Shown in pieces: positions 37,001 through 44,031 of a DNA stretch of 64,000 nt. Numbering within the stretch: the first letter of the stretch is position 1; each line of letters opens with the position of its first letter. The stretch spans positions 124,001 through 188,000 of the forward strand of contig NZ_JAHXZN010000002.1 in assembly GCF_019429485.1 (NCBI RefSeq), in the 5' to 3' direction. Below the pieces are notes generated by a model that had not been told where the DNA came from, ran no database searches, and saw only the letters and a program-made list of their open reading frames with translations. This DNA is from Sphingomonas citri (GTDB lineage: Bacteria > Pseudomonadota > Alphaproteobacteria > Sphingomonadales > Sphingomonadaceae). A program made the position numbers and the translations under genes.

Positions 37001-37065
37001 GCGGGCACCGCCGTTCCCGCCGCCAGCGCCATCGCCGCGGCGCCCAGCCACCTTTTCGCCCGCAT
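34054..37065 (-). CDS. Tandem pectate-lyase-3/GH55-like beta-helix protein fused to a beta-propeller
   Basis: This secreted protein of about 1003 residues has a signal peptide (ending PATA). A first right-handed beta-helix domain (about 38-370) begins with VRGVGDGRADDSAAIQQAID and contains LPSGRYRI. A second (about 385-700) repeats the pattern with LGVKGDDTTDDTAALQRAID and LPMGRYRV. A C-terminal NHL/SMP-30-like propeller follows (about 715-1003, GGAVDKAGKLYFIDR). Paired beta-helices are the layout of GH55 exo-beta-1,3-glucanases, but the exact activity is not determinable. GGGAGG precedes the ATG at 37065. Confidence 0.82.
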   Translation of the reverse strand: MRAKRWLGAAAMALAAGTAVPATARSTSVYLTQPDDPRAITVRGVGDGRADDSAAIQQAIDQAAASGSGGIVFLPSGRYRITRTILVRPAVRIFGVGKTRPEIMLGDSTPGFGSGVAAMLAFTGEDQYRVGKVAVPPPTTVPFDPTVYDATSSTFYSAIANIDFRVGAGNEGAVAVRFRVAQHGYVRHADFHLGSALAGVYQAGNEFEDLRFYGGRYGILSEKTSPAWQFTLIDSEFEGQRDAAIREHEVDLTLVNVAIRDTPIGIDIDRGWSDSLWGKDVRFERVSQAAVVISEESSVFTQIGFDHAVASDTPVFARFRDSGRTIAGKGKRYQVADFSHGLALAGLGEIGKTATTIDIAPLSRAPRGSAPAIAALPPVSQWVNVRTLGVKGDDTTDDTAALQRAIDTHRVLYLPMGRYRVTDTLRLRPDSVLIALHPSLTHLYLPDNAPNYAGVGGARALLESARGGKAIVHGVGLWTGSVNPRATALLWRAGAASMVNDVKIQGGGGTVLTKGSVIKPNDPQARQDGQHPSIWVTDGGGGTFAAIWSPNTLASAGFYVSDTKTAGHVYELSAEHHYRAEIVLDHVENWEFLAPQTEQEVRDGVNAVSTEIHHSRNILFANYHGYRVTRTIKPMDAAVKLYQSGDIRFRNVHVNAESGFASCDAKGCGTYLRASKYPFENAIKDMTRQQEVREREFARLDVPAVATSAATASAVPVSPGVEKLADGFYSIAGGAVDKAGKLYFIDRFFHRIHGWSREEGLSIVAQAPLDPVNLAVARSGDLLVQSSSGRDGTVYSIDPAKPEDVRVIAPTAARAHPGAATLLPVNVWANGEFADRIDPKSYEFPPISYFFTSKMGEAKPQEYVSPDGSLVLPAFRVWNQGPDDHIGWRWSDTLDSYGLVGAAPGSRVTLTNSSENRTYNGLVGSGGQVTDLKVVAERGGESVARDDAGNLYVANGQVFVYAPDGSETRRIDVPERPLQLLIGGADRRTLYILTHHALYASPM

Positions 37066-37090
37066 CACGCGCCTCCCGTTTTCTCGTTGT

Positions 37091-37108
37091 TTTACTGGTA
37101 TTTACTGG
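37091..37108. promoter_or_regulatory. Two direct repeats one helical turn apart before the beta-helix gene
   Basis: TTTACTGG occurs at 37091-37098 and again at 37101-37108, a 10-bp spacing that puts both on the same face of the helix. They lie 25-43 bp upstream of the beta-helix gene start and 17 bp beyond the 3' end of the LuxR-type gene. A regulator binding side by side is plausible; the protein is unknown. Confidence 0.45.
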
Positions 37109-37124
37109 GCAATCGCCCGGCGCG

Positions 37125-37373
37125 CTAGCCGGCGTGAGCGGCCAGCGCCTCGGCCACCACCGCCACCTGCGTGCGATTGCGAACGTTGAGCTTGCGCATC
37201 AGCGCGGTCATGTGCGCCTTCACCGTCGCCTCGGCGATGCCTAGGTCGAAGGCGATCTCCTTGTTCAGTCGCCCCGAGCGCACGCCGCGCAGCACCTTCA
37301 CCTGCGTCGGGGTGAGATGCGCCAGCGTGGCAACGCCGCTGGTCGGTACATCAGGGATAGCGCCCGTCGTCAT
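37125..37373 (-). CDS. Stand-alone LuxR-type (GerE) DNA-binding protein
   Basis: This 82-residue protein consists almost entirely of a GerE helix-turn-helix: LTPTQVKVLRGVRSGRLNKE, then IAFDLGIAEATVKAHMTALM and RKLNVRNRTQ. It lacks the receiver domain normal in NarL/FixJ-type regulators. The ATG at 37373 has AAGGAGGAGC just upstream, so the short form appears genuine rather than a misread fragment. It is divergent from the GntR gene and lies upstream, on the same strand, of the beta-helix gene. Confidence 0.85.
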   Translation of the reverse strand: MTTGAIPDVPTSGVATLAHLTPTQVKVLRGVRSGRLNKEIAFDLGIAEATVKAHMTALMRKLNVRNRTQVAVVAEALAAHAG

Positions 37374-37502
37374 CCTGCTCCTCCTTCGCGGTCGTCGCCG
37401 CGCCCTTATCGGCTCATCCATCCGCAATCGGTTGGACAGCTTTGTTCGATATGAGCTCTTTTTTTCCTGTCAGGCAAGGCAATTTGCTCCAGTAGCGGCA
37501 AA

Positions 37503-37515
37503 CCTGTCTGACAGG
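37503..37515. promoter_or_regulatory. FadR-type GntR operator palindrome
   Basis: CCTGTCTGACAGG is a perfect palindrome around a central T. It fits the GT-N-AC spacing of FadR-subfamily GntR operators. A shorter related palindrome, CCTGTCAGG, lies at 37466-37474. Both are in the 197-bp gap between the LuxR-type and GntR genes; the better one is 56 bp before the GntR start. Autoregulation is likely. Confidence 0.6.
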
Positions 37516-37570
37516 CATCGTCCTCGCCACGATGGCTGCGCTAGGTTATGCCAGTTGCGAGGAGAGGAGC

Positions 37571-38248
37571 GTGAGCGAGGGACGGCTGACCGATCGCGCC
37601 TATGCCGCGATCGTGCGAATCATCAACGACGAGGCGCTGGCGGTCGGCGACCGGCTGCCGTCCGAGGCGCGTCTGGCCGAGAGCTTCGGCATGTCGCGCG
37701 CGATCGTGCGCGAGGCGCTCGCGCGGCTGGCATCGGACGGGATCACCGAGGCGCGACGCGGCGCCGGCTCCTATGTCAAGCGTCGCCCCTCGGCGCGGCT
37801 GGACACGCACATGCCGATGGACACCTTGGCCTCGGCGATGGGCACCTATGAGGTGCGGTTCGTGCTCGAGGCCGAGGCGGCGCGACTGGCGGCGCAGCGC
37901 CGCTCGCCCGCGCAGATGGAGGCGATCGAACGCGCTTTGGCCGCGCTGCGCGCGGCGCTGCTCTCCAACGCGCCGGCACACGACGAGGACTGGCGGCTGC
38001 ACCGCGCGATCGTGGAGGCCACCGCCAACGCGTCCTTCCCGCTGGTGTTCGACCAGCTGCTCGACGGCGTGATGCGCGTGCTGCGCGCGGGCGTCGACAT
38101 CTCGCGCTCACGCCCCCCCGCCGTGATCGGCGCGATGATGGAGGAGCATGACGCGATCGTCGACGCGATCCGCGCGCAGGACGCCGACGGCGCCGCGCTG
38201 GCGATGCGCTGGCATCTGTCGCAGGGAAGACGACGGCTGATGCCGTGA
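37571..38248 (+). CDS. FadR/FCD-type GntR transcriptional regulator
   Basis: This 225-residue protein has a GntR winged helix (RLTDRAYAAIVRIINDEAL, then LPSEARLAESFGMSRAIVRE) and an all-helical FCD ligand domain (about 85-220). The FCD domain shows the metal-binding-type Asp/His positions (DEDWRLHRAIVEAT, MMEEHDAIVDAI). These sense sugar acids or carboxylates. The GTG at 37571 is preferred because GAGGAGAGGAGC directly precedes it. It is convergent with gluconokinase, so control of gluconate or uronate use is likely. Confidence 0.92.
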   Translation: MSEGRLTDRAYAAIVRIINDEALAVGDRLPSEARLAESFGMSRAIVREALARLASDGITEARRGAGSYVKRRPSARLDTHMPMDTLASAMGTYEVRFVLEAEAARLAAQRRSPAQMEAIERALAALRAALLSNAPAHDEDWRLHRAIVEATANASFPLVFDQLLDGVMRVLRAGVDISRSRPPAVIGAMMEEHDAIVDAIRAQDADGAALAMRWHLSQGRRRLMP

Positions 38249-38257
38249 GCTTCTGAA

Positions 38258-38279
38258 TTCTTCCCGGCACGGGGAAGAT
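38258..38279. terminator. Bidirectional hairpin between gntR and gntK
   Basis: The inverted repeat TCTTCCC/GGGAAGA with a 6-nt loop lies in the 49-bp gap between the convergent GntR and gluconokinase genes. There is no strong T-run, so termination efficiency is uncertain. Confidence 0.5.
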
Positions 38280-38297
38280 CGGCCTCGCTTCCGCGCC

Positions 38298-38843
38298 TCA
38301 CCCCAGCCCTAGCCAGGCGCGCACCGCCGCCACCAGCTCCTCGGGCGGGCGCGTCGAGTCCAGCGTCAAGGCCCGCTCGTCCGCGGTGGGCGGCTCGAGC
38401 GTGGCGAGCTGGCTGTCGAGCAGCGCGACCGGCATGTAATGGCCCGACCGGGTCGCCATCCGCTGCGCGATCGTGTCATGGTCGAGCGCGAGCAGCACGA
38501 AGGCGGGACGCAGCCCCGAGGCGGCGCCGAGCCGCTCGCGATAGGCGCGCCGCAGCGCCGAACAGGCGGCGACCGCACGACCTCGCTCACGCGCAGCGTC
38601 GCCGAGGGCTGCGCCGAGCCGATCCAGCCAGGGCCAGCGATCCTCGTCGGTGAGCGGGTGACCGTCCCGCATCTTCGCGACATTGGCTGACGAATGGTAG
38701 GTGTCGCCTTCCAGCATCGGGCAGGCGAGCGCGTGCGCGAGCGCGGTGGCGAGCGTGGTCTTGCCGGTGCCGCTCACACCCATCACCACGATCGCGAGCG
38801 ACGCCGCGCCCTCGCCCCTGACCGCCTGTCCGATCGCGTGCAA
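38298..38843 (-). CDS. gntK: Gluconokinase
   Basis: This 181-residue kinase of the GntK/shikimate-kinase fold has the P-loop VVMGVSGTGKTTLATALA (about 19-36). The substrate block EGDTYHSSANVAKMRDGHPL and the RSGHYMPVALLDSQ region are typical of gluconokinases. It phosphorylates gluconate to 6-phosphogluconate, feeding the Entner-Doudoroff pathway. It begins at an ATG at 38843, 206 bp from the TonB receptor that is divergent from it, and is convergent with the GntR regulator. Confidence 0.95.
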   Translation of the reverse strand: MHAIGQAVRGEGAASLAIVVMGVSGTGKTTLATALAHALACPMLEGDTYHSSANVAKMRDGHPLTDEDRWPWLDRLGAALGDAARERGRAVAACSALRRAYRERLGAASGLRPAFVLLALDHDTIAQRMATRSGHYMPVALLDSQLATLEPPTADERALTLDSTRPPEELVAAVRAWLGLG

Positions 38844-39049
38844 TGCTCACCCCGTTGATCCGTTCGGCCCGGTCGACCGCCCCTGTCGTGCTATCCCGCG
38901 TCCGCGGCGACTTGGCCAGCGCGACCTTGGTCGGCGTCCGCCCCCGCCGCGACTTTGGTCGTAGATGATGCTGCGGCACCGATCGATTATAGCGCCGCGC
39001 AGCGAACAGCGGCACCGCAGCGACGGCGCGGGCCCTTCTCAGGGGATGG

Positions 39050-42000
39050 ATGATGATCACGGTCAAGCGCTCACACTTCGCCAGCCGTTTTGGTAACGCT
39101 ACCAGTATCGCGGCGCTGGCGATTGTCCTCGTTGCCGCACCCGCCGCGGCGCAGGTCCAGCCGCCAGCGGGCGACGTGCCCGCCACCGCGACCGGCCCGG
39201 GTTCTACCACCCCCGACACGTCGATCACGCCGGCCGACCAGGCCAGCGAGCAGGCGCCGGTGGCCGGCTCCGACATCATCGTCACCGGCTCGCGCATCAC
39301 CGCGAGCGGCTTCAACGCGCCGACGCCCACCACCGTGGTCGGCGAGGAGCAGATCGCGCGCAACGCGCAGCCCAACATCTTCAACACTATCGCGCAATTG
39401 CCCTCGCTTCAGGGTTCGACCGGCGCGGCGACGGGCACGTTCAGCACCTCGAGCGGCACGCAGGGGCTCAGCTCCTTCTCGCTGCGCGGTCTGGGCACGA
39501 TCCGCACGCTCACCCTGCTCGACGGGCAACGCGTCGTCGGCGCCAACGTCACCGGCGTGCCCGACATCAGCCAGTTCCCGCAGCTGCTCATCAAGCGGGT
39601 CGACATCGTCACGGGCGGCGCCTCCGCCTCCTACGGCTCGGACGCGGTCGGCGGCGTCATCAACTTCGTCACCGACACGCGCTTCGAGGGGTTCAAGGCC
39701 AACGCGCAGACCGGCGTCACCACCTATGGCGACGGCGGTCAGGTGCTGCTCCAGGCCGCGGCGGGGCATGCCTTCGCCGACGACCGGCTCCACCTCGTCG
39801 TCAGCACCGAATATGCCAAGGACCAGGGCGTCGGCCCGGGCGACTTCGGCGAGGATCTCGCCGGCAGCCGCGACTGGTATCGCGCCACCACGCTGGTCGA
39901 CACCGGCATCCGCAACAACGGCAACCCACAATTCCTCTACCGCGACCACGGCCAAGCCTATCAATACACCAAATACGGGCTGATCTCGGCCGGCCCGCTG
40001 CAGGGCACCGCGTTCGATGCCAACGGCAATCCGGTGCCGTTCAATTACGGCTCGAACGGCGTGCCATCCAAGACCGCGGGCGGCAGCGTGATCGGCTGTT
40101 ATGTCGGCTTCTGCGTCGGCGGCGACCAGTCGGGCCATGTCGGGTCGGGCACCTCGCTCCAGTCGGGTCTGGAGCGGATCAACGCTTATACCCGCGTCGG
40201 CTTCGACGTGACGCCCGACATGGAATTCTACGTCACCGCCAATATCGCGCAGGTGAAGAGCAACAACCAGCCCAATCCGGGCGCCGCGCGCACCGGTCTG
40301 ACGATCCAGTGCGCCAACCCCTATCTGCCCGCCTCGATCGCGGCCGGATGCGCCGCAAACAACATCACCAGTTTCTCTTATGGCCTGAGCAACGCGATCC
40401 TGCCCAACATCAAGGTCAACACCGATCGCCGCCAGTATCGCTTCGTCGGCGGGCTGAAAGGCAAGGCGGACCTGTTCGGAGACGACTGGACGTACGACCT
40501 CTATTACGAGCACGGCATCAACATCACCGACATCAACGTCGACAACATCAGCATAAACCGCCGCTACGATCAGGCGATCAACGCCGTCCGCCTGAACGGC
40601 GAGATCGTCTGCGCCAATCCGGTAGCGCGCGCGCAGGGCTGTCGCCCGATCAACATCTTCGGCAACTTCCAGCCGTCACCCGAAGCACTGGCCTATATCG
40701 TCCCCGAGAACGGCCCGTTCCAGCATACCCGGCAGACGCAGGATGCCGCGGGCGCGAGCATCTCGGGCACGCCGGTCGATCTCTGGGCGGGGCCGCTCGC
40801 GATCGCGATGGGCGTCGAGTACCGCAAGGAAGCCTATCGTGTGCGCGCCGACCCCTATGGCGCGGGCGTGACCGACCTCAGCCCGAACTCGGCGCTCTAC
40901 CCCGCCGACCCGATCCTCAACGCCACCGACGGCAGCAACTGGTACGCGGGCAATTACAAGAACGGTCGCGGCAAGTATGACGTGGTCGAGAGCTTCGTCG
41001 AGCTCAACCTGCCGCTGCTCGACTCGGCCGCGCTAGGGAAAGCGAACGTCAACGTCGCGGGCCGGTCGACGCGCTACTCCACCTCGGGCGTGATCTACGC
41101 GTGGAAGATCGGCGGCACCTGGGAGACGCCGATCGACGGCTTCCGCCTGCGCGCGGTGACGTCGCGCGACGTGCGCGCGCCCAACCTCTCGGAGCTGTTC
41201 GCCGCGCCGGTCACCACCACGGTGCCGAACTTCACCGACCCGCGCCCGACCGCGGCCAATCCGAATGGCCAGCAGGTGCTGATCATCCAGAACACGATCG
41301 GCAATGCTGCACTTCGCCCGGAGACGGCGCGCAGCACGGAGCTGGGCGCGGTGCTGTCGCAGCCGAGCTGGGCACCGGGGCTGAGCCTGTCGTTCGACTA
41401 TTACAAGATCAAGGTGAAGGACGTCGTCTCCAGCCTGTCGGCGCAGCAGATCGTCAACCTCTGCGTGGTGTCGAACATTCCCGATACGTGCGGCGCCTTC
41501 AACCTCGACGGCGACTCCAAGTTCGTCAACGTCCAGTCGTTCAACCTCGCCTCGATCGACACCGACGGGTTCGACATCGAGGCCAGCTACCAGTGGCGCA
41601 ACCCGCTCTCGCTCGGCGGCAGCTTCACCATGCGCGCCTTGGCGACGCACGTGATCAAGTTCGTCACCGATCCCGGCCTGCCGGGCACGGTGCCGGTCGA
41701 TACCGCCGGCGCCAACTCGGGCGCGACGCCCGACTGGAAGCTGCTCGCGATCCAGACCTACGAGAACGACAAGTTCAATCTCACCTTGCAGCAGCGCTGG
41801 TTCAGCAACGGCGTGATCGGCAACCAATATGTCGTCTGCGACCCCGGCACCTGCCCGGTATCGACGACAGCCAACCCGACGATCGACTATAATCGCATGA
41901 AGGGCGCCTTCTACTTCGACATCGGCGGCGGCGTGAACGTCACCAAGGAGGTGAGCATGTACTTCAAGGTCGACAATCTGTTCGACCACGATCCTGAGCC

Positions 42001-42094
42001 CTCGCCGCAGACCAATACCGGACTAGACGTCAACCCGGCGCTGTACGACACCCTGGGGCGCATCTACCGCGTCGGGGTTCGCGCGCGGTTCTGA
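39050..42094 (+). CDS. TonB-dependent outer-membrane receptor
   Basis: This 1014-residue protein has a signal peptide (ending PAAAQ) and a TonB-box-like segment (SDIIVTGSRI). The plug domain (about 85-200) contains FSLRGLGTIRTLTLLDGQR and SASYGSDAVGGVINFVTD. A 22-strand barrel ends in the C-terminal aromatic pattern GRIYRVGVRARF. This variant, with the GSRI start and large loops, is the sphingomonad/Caulobacter oligosaccharide-uptake type. It probably imports glycan fragments made by the nearby hydrolases. AGGGG precedes tandem ATGs at 39050 and 39053. Confidence 0.95.
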   Translation: MMITVKRSHFASRFGNATSIAALAIVLVAAPAAAQVQPPAGDVPATATGPGSTTPDTSITPADQASEQAPVAGSDIIVTGSRITASGFNAPTPTTVVGEEQIARNAQPNIFNTIAQLPSLQGSTGAATGTFSTSSGTQGLSSFSLRGLGTIRTLTLLDGQRVVGANVTGVPDISQFPQLLIKRVDIVTGGASASYGSDAVGGVINFVTDTRFEGFKANAQTGVTTYGDGGQVLLQAAAGHAFADDRLHLVVSTEYAKDQGVGPGDFGEDLAGSRDWYRATTLVDTGIRNNGNPQFLYRDHGQAYQYTKYGLISAGPLQGTAFDANGNPVPFNYGSNGVPSKTAGGSVIGCYVGFCVGGDQSGHVGSGTSLQSGLERINAYTRVGFDVTPDMEFYVTANIAQVKSNNQPNPGAARTGLTIQCANPYLPASIAAGCAANNITSFSYGLSNAILPNIKVNTDRRQYRFVGGLKGKADLFGDDWTYDLYYEHGINITDINVDNISINRRYDQAINAVRLNGEIVCANPVARAQGCRPINIFGNFQPSPEALAYIVPENGPFQHTRQTQDAAGASISGTPVDLWAGPLAIAMGVEYRKEAYRVRADPYGAGVTDLSPNSALYPADPILNATDGSNWYAGNYKNGRGKYDVVESFVELNLPLLDSAALGKANVNVAGRSTRYSTSGVIYAWKIGGTWETPIDGFRLRAVTSRDVRAPNLSELFAAPVTTTVPNFTDPRPTAANPNGQQVLIIQNTIGNAALRPETARSTELGAVLSQPSWAPGLSLSFDYYKIKVKDVVSSLSAQQIVNLCVVSNIPDTCGAFNLDGDSKFVNVQSFNLASIDTDGFDIEASYQWRNPLSLGGSFTMRALATHVIKFVTDPGLPGTVPVDTAGANSGATPDWKLLAIQTYENDKFNLTLQQRWFSNGVIGNQYVVCDPGTCPVSTTANPTIDYNRMKGAFYFDIGGGVNVTKEVSMYFKVDNLFDHDPEPSPQTNTGLDVNPALYDTLGRIYRVGVRARF

Positions 42095-42125
42095 GGTCGT
42101 AGGGGGCTCCTACCCGCTCCACTGT

Positions 42126-42210
42126 TCCCCGGCGAAGGCCGGGGTCCAGTCGGGCGGACCATCATGAGTGACACTGCCGTAATCAACTGGACCCCGGCCT
42201 TCGCCGGGGA
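42126..42210. repeat. Palindromic intergenic repeat, family A copy 3
   Basis: Two perfect 25-bp inverted arms (42126-42150 and 42186-42210) each fold as CCCCGGCGAAGGCCGGGG. The inner ends are TCCAGT and ACTGGA instead of the ATCCA seen in copies 1 and 4. It fills the 143-bp gap between the convergent TonB receptor and photolyase genes. Confidence 0.85.
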
Positions 42211-42237
42211 CCGGTGCTTCGGCGAACGCGCTTGTTC

Positions 42238-43800
42238 CTACGCTGTCTGCTCCCGCGCCCAGCCCGCCGCGGCCGGCTCCAGCGTCGCCAGGAACGCCCG
42301 CGCGCTGTCGCGATACTCGGCCCGCCGCGCTTCGTCGAACCGCCGCCACGTCGCATAGACGTTGCGCATCCGCGGGTTGCGCGCGAAGCGCTGCTCGTGG
42401 CGCGCGACGAAGTCCCAGTAGAGCGCGTTGAACGGGCACGCCCCCTCGCCCGTCTTCTGCTTCACGTCGTAGCGGCACCGTCCGCAATAATCGGACATGC
42501 GGTCGATATAGGCGCCGCTCGCGACATAGGGCTTGGACGCGATCACCCCGCCGTCGGCGAACTGGCTCATCCCGACCACGTTGGGCAGCTCGACCCATTC
42601 GTAGGCGTCGAAATAGACCACCAGGAACCAGTCCGAGATCGCCGCCGGCGCCACCCCCGCGAGCAGCGCGAAATTACCGAGCACCATCAGCCGCTGGATG
42701 TGGTGAGCATAGGCCTCGCGCCGGGTCTGGTCGACCGCCTCGGCGAGGCAGCGCATGTCGGTCTCGCCGGTCCAGTAGAAGTCGGGCAGCGGGCGCGTCG
42801 CGTCCAGCGCGTTGCGCTCGGCGAAGGCGGGCATGTCCCACCAGTACATCCCGCGCATATATTCGCGCCAGCCGATGATCTGGCGGACGAAGCCCTCGAC
42901 CGAGTTGATCGGCGCGCGCCCGCGCGCATAGGCGCGCACCGCCGCCTCGCACACCTCCACGGGCCCGAGCAGCCCGAGGTTGAGGCACAGCGACAGGCTG
43001 GAGTGGAACAGATAGTCCTGCCCCGCGACCATCGCGTCCTGGTAACGGCCGAAATCGGGCAGTGCCTCGTCGACGAACTGGTCGAGCGCCTGCAAGGCCT
43101 GTGCGCGGGTGACCGGCAGCGCGAACGGCTCCAGCGCGCCGAAATGATCGCCGAACCGCTCGGCCACCAGCGCGAGCACCTCGCGCGTCGTCTCATCGGG
43201 CGCGAAGCGCAGCGGTGCGGGATAGTTGCGCCCGGCGGTCGGGCCGGCGCGATTGTCGTGGTCGAAGTTCCACTGGCCGCCCTCGGGTTTGCCGTCGGCG
43301 GTCATCAGCAGCCCGGAGCGGCGGCGCATCTCGCGGTAGAAGAACTCCATCCGCCTCTCGCGCGAGCGCTGCGCCCAGGCGAAGAAGTCGGGCAGCGGGC
43401 AGACGAAGCGGTCGTCCTCGAGGATCTCGACCGGCAGTGCGGTGCGCGCGGCCCAGCCGTCCTGCGCCTGGCGGACGCGATACTCGCCGCCCGCGACGGT
43501 GCGGATTGCGCTTGCGCGGTGGCGCCGGGCGGCGCGGGCGACCTCGCCAGTGAAGCTCTGCGTGTTGCCGCGCGCGTCGAGCGCGACATAGTCGACCGTC
43601 CAGCCGTCGTCGCGAAGCGCTGCCGCGAAATGACGCATCGCCGAGAAGATCAGCGCGATCTTCTTCTGGTGATGGCGCACATAGGTGGCCTCGTCCCACA
43701 CCTCCATCATCAGCACGACCGCACGCGTGCGATCGACGTCGCGCAGGCTGGCGAGCGTGGGCGTGAGCTGGTCGCCCAGCAGCGGGATCAGCAGCGTCAT
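42238..43800 (-). CDS. FeS-type cryptochrome/photolyase-related protein (FeS-BCP)
   Basis: This 520-residue protein of the photolyase superfamily has an N-terminal Rossmann domain (LLIPLLGDQLTPTL) and a helical FAD domain (about 220-500). Late cysteines (LCLN about 287, YCGRC, ACPFNALYWDF) fit the four-Cys iron-sulfur cluster of FeS-BCP/PhrB (6-4) photolyases. The tail FVARHEQRFARNPRM is typical. It should repair UV photoproducts with blue light. The ATG at 43800 is chosen because MTLLIPLLGDQL is the family start; the frame is open to 43833. Confidence 0.92.
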   Translation of the reverse strand: MTLLIPLLGDQLTPTLASLRDVDRTRAVVLMMEVWDEATYVRHHQKKIALIFSAMRHFAAALRDDGWTVDYVALDARGNTQSFTGEVARAARRHRASAIRTVAGGEYRVRQAQDGWAARTALPVEILEDDRFVCPLPDFFAWAQRSRERRMEFFYREMRRRSGLLMTADGKPEGGQWNFDHDNRAGPTAGRNYPAPLRFAPDETTREVLALVAERFGDHFGALEPFALPVTRAQALQALDQFVDEALPDFGRYQDAMVAGQDYLFHSSLSLCLNLGLLGPVEVCEAAVRAYARGRAPINSVEGFVRQIIGWREYMRGMYWWDMPAFAERNALDATRPLPDFYWTGETDMRCLAEAVDQTRREAYAHHIQRLMVLGNFALLAGVAPAAISDWFLVVYFDAYEWVELPNVVGMSQFADGGVIASKPYVASGAYIDRMSDYCGRCRYDVKQKTGEGACPFNALYWDFVARHEQRFARNPRMRNVYATWRRFDEARRAEYRDSARAFLATLEPAAAGWAREQTA

Positions 43801-43894
43801 GCCAGCGCCAACGCGCGGAGAGCAGGAAGGCAACGTGGGTTAGGTGCGAGAATAGGGGCGCATCTTCGCCATCGTTATCTCGACCCCTCCTCAA

Positions 43895-43990
43895 CGTCAT
43901 CCCCGCGGAAGCGGGGATCCAGACACGCTGACGCTTACGATAGAGCCGCCACGCCAGCGTCTATGGATCCCCGCCTGCGCGGGGATGACG
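43895..43990. repeat. Palindromic intergenic repeat, family A copy 4
   Basis: The outer ends are CGTCATCCCCGC and GCGGGGATGACG. The arms 43895-43921 and 43964-43990 are reverse complements apart from a few central bases, and each is a hairpin. The block GGGGATCCAGACACGCTGAC is shared exactly with copy 2. It occupies the 231-bp gap between the M13 peptidase and photolyase genes; no gene is visible there. Confidence 0.85.
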
Positions 43991-44031
43991 GAGGAGAATG
44001 GGTCTAAACCGCGGCGCCTAGGCCGCCACCC

